A stretch of DNA of 64,000 nucleotides from a bacterium (GTDB taxonomy: Bacteria > Campylobacterota > Campylobacteria > Campylobacterales > Sulfurimonadaceae): contig JAHJEG010000038.1 of NCBI GenBank assembly GCA_018825665.1, positions 24,211 to 88,210 on the forward strand. The letters run 5' to 3'. The notes beneath the pieces are model-generated. The model did no database searches, was not told the origin of the DNA, and saw only the letters and a program-made list of their open reading frames with translations. The position numbers were made by a program, and so were the translations under genes. Positions 18,499-27,923 of the stretch are shown here, piece after piece. The number at the start of each line of letters is the position of its first letter. Position 1 is the stretch's first letter.

Positions 18499-19792
18499 AA
18501 GTATTTTGTTTTTACTTTTTGTTCTTGTCTTCAATGGTTGTATAGGCTTCTCCAACGGACTTCAAAAAGAGGTAAAGCCAAATCAGAAAACTTTTGAAGA
18601 GGAAGATACCTATATACTTTTTGCACTCAGAGCCGAACAGTTAAAAGAGTATGAAGCGGCTGCAAGCATGTTTAATACACTTTATGAAAAATCGAATAAA
18701 AAAGAGTATCTGTATCATTCTTTGCAAAACTATCTTGTTTCTGGAAATAACGAGGCTGCTATACAAAAGGTAGATGATGTAAGCGGTGGATCCTTTGATG
18801 ATTTTTCTCTGATTCGCATAAAAATTGTTGCACTTATGCAGCTTGAAAAACTTGAAGAGGCAAAAAGTCTCGCGATACAACTGGTCTCCCTCTCCAATGA
18901 AGTGGATGATTATACGCTTGTCAGTGATATTTATATAAAACAAAAAAAATACGATACAGCAATAAAATATCTTGAGAGCGCGTATGCCAAAAACTACAAT
19001 GAAATAGTCCTTGATAAAATGTCCATAGTGTTATATGTAAACCTGCAAAGAAAAAAAGATGCCATCGCCCAGCTTGAAACACATTCCAGAGTTCATGGAT
19101 GCTCAAAGATTATATGCTCAAGATTGATTGGTTTTTACAGTAATGAAAATAATATAGAGGGGCTTCTCTCAACGTATCTAAGGCTCTACGAACTTGAAAA
19201 AGATGAGCAGATTGCTAGAAAAATCATTCAAATATACGGGTATAAAAAAGACTATATGAATTTAATCGAATTTTTGGAAAGATCAAACAGTGATGACGCT
19301 TTGCTCTTGGAATTTTATGCCAAGTATAAGAAATATAAAGAAGCTTCATTGCTGGCGCAAAAGCTTTATTCAAAAACTTACGAGGTAAGTTATTTAGGTC
19401 AAAGTGCCATCTTTGAGTATGAAAGCAGTATAAATAAAAACGATAAAAAAATGCTTCAAAAAGTGATAGACAAACTTCATAAAGTCTTGAAAATAGAAGA
19501 AAGTGCACTGTATCTGAATTATTTGGGATACATTATGATAGATCACGAAATTGATGTAAAAAAAGGGATTGCATATGTTAAAAAAGCTTTACTTGTAGAA
19601 CCAAAATCAGCATACTATCTCGACTCACTCGCATGGGGATACTATAAGCTCGGAGAGTGCAAAAGAGCACACAAGATTATAAAAGAGGTGCTCGGACTTG
19701 AAGGCGGAGATGATTTGGAAGTGTTATCCCATTATAAAGCTATAGAACAGTGTTTAAAATTAAAAACTAAAAAAGGTAAAGGTACAAAATGA
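18491..19792 (+). CDS. TPR-repeat lipoprotein
   Basis: A 433-residue exported protein. It has a lipoprotein signal with lipobox ([10 protein letters not shown]) and then helical tetratricopeptide repeats through to the end. The best repeats are near the C-terminus ([39 protein letters not shown]). It probably sits at the outer or inner membrane facing the periplasm and scaffolds other envelope proteins. The start overlaps the preceding stop, and its end overlaps the trpC ATG by four bases. The function beyond protein binding is unknown. Confidence 0.85.
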   Translation: MIKSILFLLFVLVFNGCIGFSNGLQKEVKPNQKTFEEEDTYILFALRAEQLKEYEAAASMFNTLYEKSNKKEYLYHSLQNYLVSGNNEAAIQKVDDVSGGSFDDFSLIRIKIVALMQLEKLEEAKSLAIQLVSLSNEVDDYTLVSDIYIKQKKYDTAIKYLESAYAKNYNEIVLDKMSIVLYVNLQRKKDAIAQLETHSRVHGCSKIICSRLIGFYSNENNIEGLLSTYLRLYELEKDEQIARKIIQIYGYKKDYMNLIEFLERSNSDDALLLEFYAKYKKYKEASLLAQKLYSKTYEVSYLGQSAIFEYESSINKNDKKMLQKVIDKLHKVLKIEESALYLNYLGYIMIDHEIDVKKGIAYVKKALLVEPKSAYYLDSLAWGYYKLGECKRAHKIIKEVLGLEGGDDLEVLSHYKAIEQCLKLKTKKGKGTK

Positions 19793-20574
19793 TTTTAGAT
19801 GATATTATCAAAAAAACAAAAGAAGATTTGGTAAAAAGAGAAAAAGAGTTTTCTCTTGATTGGCTTGGACGTTCACTTGCTTTTAATGCAAGAGCTCCAA
19901 GGGATGTTATTCCGTATTTAAAAGCGACAGAGGAAGACCCGTACAGAATTATTGCAGAGGTCAAAAAAGCTTCCCCATCCAAAGGTGTGATTCGTGAAGA
20001 TTTTGATCCTTTAGCAATAGCGCAGAGCTATGAAAGAGGCGGTGCAAGCGCTATCTCTGTTTTAACAGAACCGCATTTTTTTCAGGGCTCACTGGATTAT
20101 CTGGGTGCAATTAGACGCTATGTGAGTGTTCCATTGCTTAGAAAAGACTTTATAGTCTCAAAATATCAAATCTTGGAAGCTACGGTGCACGGAGCTGATT
20201 TTATACTTCTAATTGCAGCGGCGCTTAGCAAGGGAGAGCTAAAAGAGCTTTTGGCCTATACAAGACACTTAGGCATGGAAGCACTTGTTGAGGTTCATGA
20301 TAAGTCAGACCTTGTAAAAGCTATTTATGCGGGAAGCGATATTATCGGAATCAACCACAGAAACTTGCAAACTTTTGAGATGAATATGAATCTGTGTTAT
20401 GAGCTTATACCTATGATTCCAAATGGAAAAATCATTGTCGCAGAGAGCGGCATATATGAGCATGGACAGCTTGAAGACTTGTCCAAAGCAGGTGTGGACG
20501 CTTTCCTGGTTGGAGAGTCTTTGATGCGTGAAGAGAACGAGGAAGAGGCGCTCAAAAAATTAAAATTTGGATGA
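19789..20574 (+). CDS. trpC: Indole-3-glycerol-phosphate synthase
   Basis: A 261-residue TIM barrel that closes the indole ring in tryptophan synthesis. Characteristic pieces are [18 protein letters not shown] (near residue 60), [31 protein letters not shown] and [12 protein letters not shown]. It is monofunctional, without a fused TrpF. It stands at the end of an unrelated operon rather than with other trp genes, overlapping the TPR gene by four bases (ATGA). Confidence 0.96.
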   Translation: MILDDIIKKTKEDLVKREKEFSLDWLGRSLAFNARAPRDVIPYLKATEEDPYRIIAEVKKASPSKGVIREDFDPLAIAQSYERGGASAISVLTEPHFFQGSLDYLGAIRRYVSVPLLRKDFIVSKYQILEATVHGADFILLIAAALSKGELKELLAYTRHLGMEALVEVHDKSDLVKAIYAGSDIIGINHRNLQTFEMNMNLCYELIPMIPNGKIIVAESGIYEHGQLEDLSKAGVDAFLVGESLMREENEEEALKKLKFG

Positions 20575-20669
20575 AAAAATTTATTAAGCTAGAATATAAG
20601 CTCTAATCTTTCAAGGTATATAAAGATTGTATAAGTAAAGTTTATAAATATAAAATAAAGTTGCAGAAT

Positions 20670-22979
20670 ATGGAAAAGTTAGATTTGTACAAGGATGAAC
20701 TGGTAGGCAGAGCATATCACCATTTAAGGGTCTCGTCGATCGCTGTTGTGATTAATGCTACGGTCTTGCTTGCAGTTTTGTATGAAAACGTAAACTCTAA
20801 ACATCTTATTCTCTGGTATGTTTTAGTCTTTCTTGTGTCTGTATTGCGAAATTTTTCATCAAAACTTTATAAAAAGAATAAGAATAAATTTAGCGTAAAA
20901 AAATGGGAACAGATTTTTTATCTCGGGCTTTTTGTATCTACAGCCTTGTTGGGAGTTTTTCCCCTATTGTTTTTTGTTCCGGATGATTATCAGCTCCAGG
21001 CAATGGTTATCGTAGTTATAGCCGGACTTAGTGCAGGAGGGATAAGCAGTCTTTCCTCTTTGCTCTATGCTGCATGGTTATTTATAGTCTTCTTGCTTTC
21101 TCCCCTTATCGTACAACTTTTTTTACAAGATACACAGATACACAACACAATGGCATTTTTGATCTCACTTTATTTAATCTTGTTGATGTATACGGTCAGG
21201 CAGTTCAACAAACAGTATTTTGACATTCTGGATTCCAGAAAAATGTATGAGGATGAAAAAGAGAAACTTTTGCGTTCCGAAGAGCGTTTTGAAAAGGTTT
21301 TTAAACAAGCACCTCTTGGTATTATGATCTATGATAAAAATTTAATTATTAGAGAAGTCAACCAGGAGTTTGTTGATTTTCTTGAAGCTCCGCACTACTA
21401 TTTAATCGGTCTGGATTTAAATACTTTGCCCGACCAGAGTGTATTGCCCTCTATAAAAGCAGCCTTGGATGATATAGAAGGCTTTTATGAAGGAGAATAC
21501 AGAACAAAATATAAACAAAAAGACCTTTGGATATCTATGAGCACCTCACCGCTCAAAGACTCAAGCAACAACGTGATAGGGGGTATCGGTATAATCTCCA
21601 ATATCACGCAAAGAATGCTAACGCAGCTGGAATTTGAATACCAGGCGAGTCATGACCATTTGACTGATATTCCAAATCGTACAACACTGCTTGAGAGGAT
21701 AGAGTATGAGATTATCAGATTCAAGAGGCATGGAATCATTTGCGGCATAATGTTTCTGGATTTAGACCATTTTAAAAATATCAACGATTCTTTGGGCCAT
21801 GCCGCGGGTGATGAGATATTGATACAGACTGCTAAAAGATTTAAAAATATAATAAGAGCTGAAGATACTGTTGCAAGAATCGGAGGGGATGAATTTGTTA
21901 TTTTACTTCCAGACTTGGCAAATAATGAAAATCAGTCTGCCACAAATGCCGAATATATAGCTCAAAAAGTTCATAACGCATTACGGGAGCCCTTTGAAAT
22001 CAAGGGATATAAATTAAATATATCTTCAAGTATAGGGATAACTCTTATCAATGAAAAAGATAAAAATGCAGATGATTTATTAAAGCATGCTGATATAGCT
22101 ATGTATCAGGCTAAAAAAGCAGGTCGTAATACAACAAGATTTTATAAAGATAAAATGGACGAATGGGTTAAGAGGCGGCTAGGAATTGAAAACGGGCTTA
22201 GAAACGCTATAAGCAATGGTGAACTTGAGATACATTATCAGCCAATAATCGAGATTTCAAGCTCTAATTTTGTAGGAGCAGAGGCTCTTCTTAGATGGAG
22301 CTCCAAGGAATTTGGCAATGTGTCACCAGAAGAGTTTATCCCGATAGCCGAGGAGAGCGGTCTGATCTTAAGTATCGGTTCGTGGGTTCTTCAAAACAGT
22401 GTGCAACAGTTTGCCGAGTGGCAAAAAATGTTTCCGCATATAAAAACATTTAAAAAGATAGCCGTAAATATAAGTGTACATCAATTTGAAGATACAGGCT
22501 TCTTCAGGCAGGTAGATACGATTATACAAGAGTCGGGTATACAGGCTGACAATCTGGAATTGGAGTTAGTCGAGTCCATTATCGTAAAAGATATGGAAAA
22601 AGTGCGTGATAAAATGCAGATGCTCAGAGACCTTGGAGTCAGAATATCCATAGATGATTTCGGAACGGGATATTCGTCTTTGTCCTACCTTAAAAAGCTG
22701 CCTTTTAGCACGCTTAAAATCGATAAGTCGTTTATACATGACATTCAGTATGATATCGATGACAAAGAGTTGATAAGTACGATTTTGACTATCGCAAAAA
22801 ACTTTAATCTTGAAGTTGTGGCAGAGGGTGTGGAAACATATGAACAGTATTTATTTTTAAATGAAAAGATGTGTGATTATATACAGGGATATTACTGCTC
22901 CAAACCCATAGATACAAAAAGCTTCACAGAACTCTTTGTATCGACGAACGGTGTGTGTCAGGTTGTCTTAAACCAATAG
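20670..22979 (+). CDS. Membrane GGDEF-EAL protein with PAS domain (c-di-GMP turnover)
   Basis: About 769 residues from the ATG at 20670; a TTG nine bases earlier is an alternative start. Five or six membrane helices fill residues about 25-185, a PAS domain follows (about 210-325), then GGDEF (about 335-500) and EAL (about 515-765). The GGDEF site is intact (ARIGGDEFVILLP) and has an upstream inhibitory RAED. The EAL site is intact too (GAEALLRW, LELVESII, IDDFGTGYSSLSYL). Both synthesis and breakdown of c-di-GMP are therefore possible. It overlaps the convergent YqeY gene by 12 bases. Confidence 0.9.
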   Translation: MEKLDLYKDELVGRAYHHLRVSSIAVVINATVLLAVLYENVNSKHLILWYVLVFLVSVLRNFSSKLYKKNKNKFSVKKWEQIFYLGLFVSTALLGVFPLLFFVPDDYQLQAMVIVVIAGLSAGGISSLSSLLYAAWLFIVFLLSPLIVQLFLQDTQIHNTMAFLISLYLILLMYTVRQFNKQYFDILDSRKMYEDEKEKLLRSEERFEKVFKQAPLGIMIYDKNLIIREVNQEFVDFLEAPHYYLIGLDLNTLPDQSVLPSIKAALDDIEGFYEGEYRTKYKQKDLWISMSTSPLKDSSNNVIGGIGIISNITQRMLTQLEFEYQASHDHLTDIPNRTTLLERIEYEIIRFKRHGIICGIMFLDLDHFKNINDSLGHAAGDEILIQTAKRFKNIIRAEDTVARIGGDEFVILLPDLANNENQSATNAEYIAQKVHNALREPFEIKGYKLNISSSIGITLINEKDKNADDLLKHADIAMYQAKKAGRNTTRFYKDKMDEWVKRRLGIENGLRNAISNGELEIHYQPIIEISSSNFVGAEALLRWSSKEFGNVSPEEFIPIAEESGLILSIGSWVLQNSVQQFAEWQKMFPHIKTFKKIAVNISVHQFEDTGFFRQVDTIIQESGIQADNLELELVESIIVKDMEKVRDKMQMLRDLGVRISIDDFGTGYSSLSYLKKLPFSTLKIDKSFIHDIQYDIDDKELISTILTIAKNFNLEVVAEGVETYEQYLFLNEKMCDYIQGYYCSKPIDTKSFTELFVSTNGVCQVVLNQ

Positions 22980-23411
22980 TGTTTTAACACACTCGTTGAT
23001 TCTTTTTCCATCGGCAGAACCGGCTAGCTCTTTAGAAGCCATCCCCATAACTTTTCCCATATCTTTTAACGTGGTCGCGCCGACTTTTGCAATGATATCT
23101 TTAAGTGCCGATACCAATTCTTCATCACTCAGCTGTTTTGGCAGATAAGGCTCATAATATGCGATCTCATCAAGCTCTATCTGCATCAAATCTTCGCGAT
23201 TTGCATCCTTGTACTGGCTGGCCGAATCATTTCTTCTTTTTACCTGAGTTTGGATGATTTTTACTATGTCATCATCATTTAATTCTTTTCTTTCATCCAC
23301 TTCAATTTGCTTAAAAGCACTTGTTAAAAGGCGAAGCGCATCTCTTTTTTTTGAGTCTTTTGCCTTCATCGCCTCTTTTAATTCCTGGTTGATTTTTTCT
23401 CTTAAAGTCAT
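22968..23411 (-). CDS. GatB/YqeY domain protein
   Basis: A 147-residue helical protein of the YqeY family, related to the tRNA-binding tail of GatB. Visible motifs are MTLREKINQELKEAMKAKD at the N-terminus, DALRLLTSAFKQIEVDER, YEPYLPKQLSDEEL, and KDMGKVMG near the C-terminus. Its cellular job is unclear; the family is linked to tRNA amidotransferase-like tRNA binding. It is monocistronic and divergent from flgH. Confidence 0.88.
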   Translation of the reverse strand: MTLREKINQELKEAMKAKDSKKRDALRLLTSAFKQIEVDERKELNDDDIVKIIQTQVKRRNDSASQYKDANREDLMQIELDEIAYYEPYLPKQLSDEELVSALKDIIAKVGATTLKDMGKVMGMASKELAGSADGKRINECVKTLLV

Positions 23412-23491
23412 TGATTATAATCCTTATTCTCTTGGAACTGTTTTTGCTAGTAATTATAACTAAATCACACACTATATACAAAGAGATAAAT

Positions 23492-24214
23492 ATGATAAGA
23501 AATTTTTTAATAATTTTGGCACCTTTCTATGTTATACTGTTTTTAACAGGTTGTACGGCAAAATTAACAGATCCGGAAATTGATTTTGAACCTCCTGTGT
23601 ACGTTGAACAGATGCCTTCGCATGAAGACAGACAGGACTTTGTCTCAACAGGAAGCATTTTTGGGCAGGGGGACAATCCGCTTTTCTCTGACCATAAAGC
23701 TATGCATGTCAACGATATAGTGAGGGTTGTTATATCGGAAAATGCGCAAAGCACAAGTACGGGTGCGAAGCAGTTGAGCGAGGCTGATACTACTTCTTTG
23801 GGAGGAGGTGCTTTTACCTCAAACGGCACAAATCCGGCAGTTGATGCATATGCTTCAAAATTAAGCGGGTTGGCGAATGTAGGATTTGGTGCTTCTACTA
23901 CCAATTCTTTTAAGGGACAGGGAAGTGCGACAAAAGATGCTTCTTTTACCACGACTGTTTCTGCTAGAATAGTAAAAGTGCTTCAAAACGGTAATTATTT
24001 TATCACCGGTAAAAGAGAGATCCTGGTAGATGATCAAAAACAGGTGATACAGATAAGCGGTGTGATACGTCCGTACGATATTGACCAGTACAATAAAATA
24101 GATTCTGCTCAGATGAGCGATGCCAAGATACTTTATAAGACAGAAGGGGAAGTAGACCGTGCAACGAAACAAGGTTGGGGAACCAAGATTATTCAAGCTG
24201 TTTGGCCATTTTAG
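23492..24214 (+). CDS. flgH: Flagellar L-ring protein FlgH
   Basis: A 240-residue outer-membrane lipoprotein that forms the flagellar L ring. The ATG at 23492 follows AGAGAT and gives a clean lipoprotein signal (LIILAPFYVILFLTGC). Longer in-frame starts would bury it. FlgH motifs include SIFGQGDNPLFSDHKAMHVN, DIVRVVISENAQS, and the C-terminal ISGVIRPYDI. It overlaps the next gene by 56 bases in another frame. Confidence 0.95.
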   Translation: MIRNFLIILAPFYVILFLTGCTAKLTDPEIDFEPPVYVEQMPSHEDRQDFVSTGSIFGQGDNPLFSDHKAMHVNDIVRVVISENAQSTSTGAKQLSEADTTSLGGGAFTSNGTNPAVDAYASKLSGLANVGFGASTTNSFKGQGSATKDASFTTTVSARIVKVLQNGNYFITGKREILVDDQKQVIQISGVIRPYDIDQYNKIDSAQMSDAKILYKTEGEVDRATKQGWGTKIIQAVWPF

Positions 24215-25760
24215 TTTAGCACTGTTGCTTAGTGCGGGTGTATTGAGTGCGGGAAGTTTTGAAGACTTCAAACGATCGCAGGTGCAGGAATTCCAAAAAT
24301 ACAAAGATGAAAGAGACAACGCTTTTAACAATTATCTCAAAGAACAGTGGAAGGCATATAATGCATATAAAGGAACACCTTTATATGAGAAGCCAAAACC
24401 TAAAAAAATAGCTCCTGCGCAGCCAAAGCCGATTAAGAGTGTGGGTCCCAAAGTCACTATCAAAGTGAAAGAGGTGGAACAAAAAAAACCGGAATTATCC
24501 GAAGATTTGGCACTTATTAAAGAACCTGTTCACGTTGCTCCGCCAAAAGAAATAGAGGCTGAAAAAAAAGTAGAGCCTAAAAAGGATGCGATTGTTGAAG
24601 AGCTCCCAAAAGCCATAGCGGTCCTTCCTAAAAAAATAGAAGTGGAGCCTGAAAAAAGAGTAAAGATTGTCAAAAAAGACATAAATTTTAATTTTTACGG
24701 AACTGATTTGGGCTTTGATATCCCTTCTAAAATCAAAAGTGCAAAATTCTATCCTCAAGACCAAAGTGGCATAAGCAGCTTTTTTGATAGTGCTGCTTCA
24801 AGTGAATATGAAGATTTGATCAGGCAAATCGCCTCTACAAAAGAGAGTTTAAACTTAAACGACTGGGGTCTGTACCTCTTAGTCTTGCAAATATCCAATC
24901 ATACGTTTTCAGACCAGGATGAATCGAGGCTCTTAAGCTGGTTTATCTTTAATAAACTCGGATATGCGGTAAAAATAGGATTGGCAAAAAATCATGTCGT
25001 ATTGATGCATTATTCCAAAAAAATAATCTATTCCACTCCAAACTACAGCTTTTCAAATCAGAAGTTTTACGTGGTCGCAAATTATGCCAAAGGGAGCGTC
25101 GGACAGCTTTTTTCATATAAACAGAATTATCCAGGTGCAGATAAAGAACTGGATCTCTCACTAAAAGAGCTTCCAAATTTCAAGTCAAATATGAAAAGCA
25201 AGACTTTGTCCTTTAAACAGTATTCAAATACGTATGATGTTACATTTGAGTACAATCAAAATCTTATAGATTTTATGGCAACGTATCCGCAAGCCGATTA
25301 TGAAACTTTTTTCAATGCTCCGGTTGATGAAAGAACCTATGAAAGTATCGCAAAGTCTTTGAAGAAATATGTGGACGGAAAAAAGACAAGTGATGCTATG
25401 AATTTTGTCCTTAACTTTGTACAGAACTCTTTTGCATATGAAAGAGATGACCAGCAGTTTGGCAGAGAAAAAGTCATGTTTGCACAAGAAACACTCTATT
25501 TTGACAAATCAGACTGTGAGGATAGAGCTGTGCTGTTTTCTTACCTGATAAAAGAGTTGTTTGGCATTGGTGTAGTAGGGGTAAAATACAAGGACCACAT
25601 GGCAACAGCTTTATATGTTCCTATGGAAGGCGATACGGTAAATGCAGGTTCGAGACGCTTTGTCGTAGCCGATCCAACGTATATTAATGCAAGCATAGGA
25701 CAGAGCATGCCTAAATACAAACCTTTGAAACCGGAAAGTTTTGTAATTGTGAGAAACTGA
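24159..25760 (+). CDS. Periplasmic transglutaminase-like protein
   Basis: About 533 residues starting at GTG 24159, inside flgH. No ATG precedes the signal segment (FSLALLLSAGVLSAGSFEDF). A lysine/proline-rich linker spans about residues 65-185. The C-terminal transglutaminase-like domain has the catalytic cysteine in KSDCEDRAVLFSYL, histidine in KYKDHMATALYVP and aspartate in VADPTY. The triad looks intact, so it may be a protease or crosslinking enzyme acting in the periplasm. It lies between flgH and a c-di-GMP-domain response regulator, so a surface or motility role is plausible but unproven. Confidence 0.8.
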   Translation: MQRNKVGEPRLFKLFGHFSLALLLSAGVLSAGSFEDFKRSQVQEFQKYKDERDNAFNNYLKEQWKAYNAYKGTPLYEKPKPKKIAPAQPKPIKSVGPKVTIKVKEVEQKKPELSEDLALIKEPVHVAPPKEIEAEKKVEPKKDAIVEELPKAIAVLPKKIEVEPEKRVKIVKKDINFNFYGTDLGFDIPSKIKSAKFYPQDQSGISSFFDSAASSEYEDLIRQIASTKESLNLNDWGLYLLVLQISNHTFSDQDESRLLSWFIFNKLGYAVKIGLAKNHVVLMHYSKKIIYSTPNYSFSNQKFYVVANYAKGSVGQLFSYKQNYPGADKELDLSLKELPNFKSNMKSKTLSFKQYSNTYDVTFEYNQNLIDFMATYPQADYETFFNAPVDERTYESIAKSLKKYVDGKKTSDAMNFVLNFVQNSFAYERDDQQFGREKVMFAQETLYFDKSDCEDRAVLFSYLIKELFGIGVVGVKYKDHMATALYVPMEGDTVNAGSRRFVVADPTYINASIGQSMPKYKPLKPESFVIVRN

Positions 25761-25769
25761 GATTAACTT

Positions 25770-27452
25770 ATGGAAAACTTCTTAAATAATCCAGAAGAGT
25801 TTAAAAATCTAGATATTTTATTTGTAGAAGATGATGATACATTAAGAGCGCAAAGCAGTGTATTGTTCAAAAAACTCTTTAAGAGTGTTGCTACATGCAC
25901 GAACGGACTGCAGGGTTTAGAAGCCTATGCTGTCGGTACATATGATATTGTAATCACAGATATCAACATGCCGCTTATGGACGGCTTGGAGATGTCAAAA
26001 GAGATAAAGCATCTAAACCATGCTCAGCCTATACTTATCATATCTGCGTATAAAGAGCATCAGTATTTTTTACAGAGCATAAAAATTGGTGTAGACGGAT
26101 ATATTCTAAAACCTTTTTCCCTTGAGCAGTTATTTGAGAGTATTAGAAAAATAGCAACAGGCATAACAGCAAAAAAAGAGCTGAAAAAGTACCATGACAA
26201 GCTAGAACAGATGCTTGAAGAAAAGACAAAAGAGGTCGTGTATAAAAGTTTTCATGATGAATTAACGGATACTTACAATCATTTTGCTCTTACAGATTTG
26301 ATAAAAAAATCGGGTGAATTAAAAATACTGCTTTTAAATATAGACAATTTTAGAAATATAAATGATGCGTATGGTTTTGATGTCGGGGATCATGTGCTTG
26401 TTGAGGCCAGCAAACTCTTAAAGATTATTCAGCCCGTAAATTCTAAGCTTTTTAGATTAAATTCCGATGAATTCGTCTTTGTGATAGAAGATGAAATAAG
26501 CAAGAGAGGATTAGTCGAAATTTTAAATTCAATAGAATATTTTTTTAGTGAGAGTGAAATATCTCTGGATTACAATATTGATATTAAAATTTCATTTAGT
26601 ATAGGGGTCTCTGCAGGTAAAGGGATTTCAGCACTCAATGAAGCGAAAGTTGCGATTCGTGAACTTAGAGAACATACCTGCGGCACGTATAAGTTTTTTG
26701 ATAAAGATTCGGATTTTTTGCATAAGCAGCACAATAATCTTTATTGGATACACAAAATAAAAGATTCAATAGGCATCGGGAGTCTCATACCGTTTTATCA
26801 GCCAATAATAAATAATAAAACAGGTGAAATAGACAAATATGAGTGTTTGGCAAGAATAGAGGAGGGCGATACTTTAATCCCCCCTATACGCTTTATGGAG
26901 GCTGCTAAAGTCACAGGAATGCTTCCTGTGATTACAAGAACAATCATTCAGCAAAGTTGTGAAAAATTCAGTGATACGCATTATCAGTTTTCTATTAATA
27001 TCACAAGTGAAGACTTATATATGGAGTATCTTGAAGAGTTTTTATTAAAAAACACAAAGAAATATAATATCAAACCTTCCAGGCTTGTATTGGAGATTCT
27101 AGAAAATATTACATCACTCAATGATGACACTACCTTAAAGCAACTACACTCTTTAAGAAAAAAAGGGTTTAAGATTTCAATAGACGATTTTGGAAGTGAG
27201 AGCTCTAATTTTTCCAGACTTTTGGAGTTCAGTCCTGATTATTTAAAGATAGACGGATCTTTTATCAAAAATATACTCGATGATGAAAAAACGAAAATTA
27301 TTACGGAAGCGATAGTATATATAGCGCATAAGAGTAATATTAAGGTGATCGCAGAGTTTGTGCATAATGCCGAAGTTCAGAAGCTCGTGAAAGAGATTGG
27401 AGTTGATTTTTCTCAGGGGTATTATTTTTCCGAGCCTAAAAAAGATCTCTAA
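25770..27452 (+). CDS. Response regulator with degenerate GGDEF and EAL domains
   Basis: A 560-residue soluble protein. An intact receiver domain has acid pair E20/D21, phospho-acceptor D64 and a LKPF switch lysine. After a coiled linker comes a GGDEF domain whose active-site sequence is NSDEF (RLNSDEFVFV). An EAL domain follows with ECL in place of EAL and DDFGSESSNF in place of the usual loop. Both catalytic centres look lost, so it is more likely a c-di-GMP receptor or protein scaffold controlled by phosphorylation. It begins 9 bases after the transglutaminase gene. Confidence 0.85.
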   Translation: MENFLNNPEEFKNLDILFVEDDDTLRAQSSVLFKKLFKSVATCTNGLQGLEAYAVGTYDIVITDINMPLMDGLEMSKEIKHLNHAQPILIISAYKEHQYFLQSIKIGVDGYILKPFSLEQLFESIRKIATGITAKKELKKYHDKLEQMLEEKTKEVVYKSFHDELTDTYNHFALTDLIKKSGELKILLLNIDNFRNINDAYGFDVGDHVLVEASKLLKIIQPVNSKLFRLNSDEFVFVIEDEISKRGLVEILNSIEYFFSESEISLDYNIDIKISFSIGVSAGKGISALNEAKVAIRELREHTCGTYKFFDKDSDFLHKQHNNLYWIHKIKDSIGIGSLIPFYQPIINNKTGEIDKYECLARIEEGDTLIPPIRFMEAAKVTGMLPVITRTIIQQSCEKFSDTHYQFSINITSEDLYMEYLEEFLLKNTKKYNIKPSRLVLEILENITSLNDDTTLKQLHSLRKKGFKISIDDFGSESSNFSRLLEFSPDYLKIDGSFIKNILDDEKTKIITEAIVYIAHKSNIKVIAEFVHNAEVQKLVKEIGVDFSQGYYFSEPKKDL

Positions 27453-27533
27453 AAAGCTCTTTCTCTTCACAAAAGTTAATAAGCATTCAGACTATATCTG
27501 CTATTCTAAGATTTTAAAATAAAAAGGAAAATT

Positions 27534-27890
27534 ATGTTAATAAAAGAACTTTCAACAATTCAGGCAATGGAGCAAAAAGCGGGAAAAGGTGTTTCAATGA
27601 AAATGCTTATCGGCTCAGAGGAAGCAAATAATTTTTTAATGAGACAATTTACAATAAAAGCAGGCGGTCATATGCCTCTGCATACCAACAGTGTGGAGCA
27701 TGAGCAGTTTGTTCTTAAAGGAAGGGCAAAAGTAACCGTAGGCGATAAAGTATTTGAGGCAAAAGAGGGTGATATCCTGTATATCCCTGAAGCGATACCG
27801 CATATGTATGAGACTATAGGGGATGAGGACTATGAGTTTTTGTGCTTAGTCCCAAAAAAAGAAGACCTTATCAATATAGTGTCATGCTAG
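27534..27890 (+). CDS. Cupin-domain protein
   Basis: A 118-residue single-cupin protein. Cupin motif 1 is GGHMPLHTNSVEHEQFVLKG, with metal-ligand histidines and glutamate. Motif 2 is GDILYIPEAIPHMYE, with the final histidine. It should form a small beta barrel that binds a metal ion; the substrate is unknown. Its ATG follows AAAGGA. Confidence 0.85.
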   Translation: MLIKELSTIQAMEQKAGKGVSMKMLIGSEEANNFLMRQFTIKAGGHMPLHTNSVEHEQFVLKGRAKVTVGDKVFEAKEGDILYIPEAIPHMYETIGDEDYEFLCLVPKKEDLINIVSC

Positions 27891-27923
27891 TCAAGAATAA
27901 AATAAACAGATATAGGAAAGATC

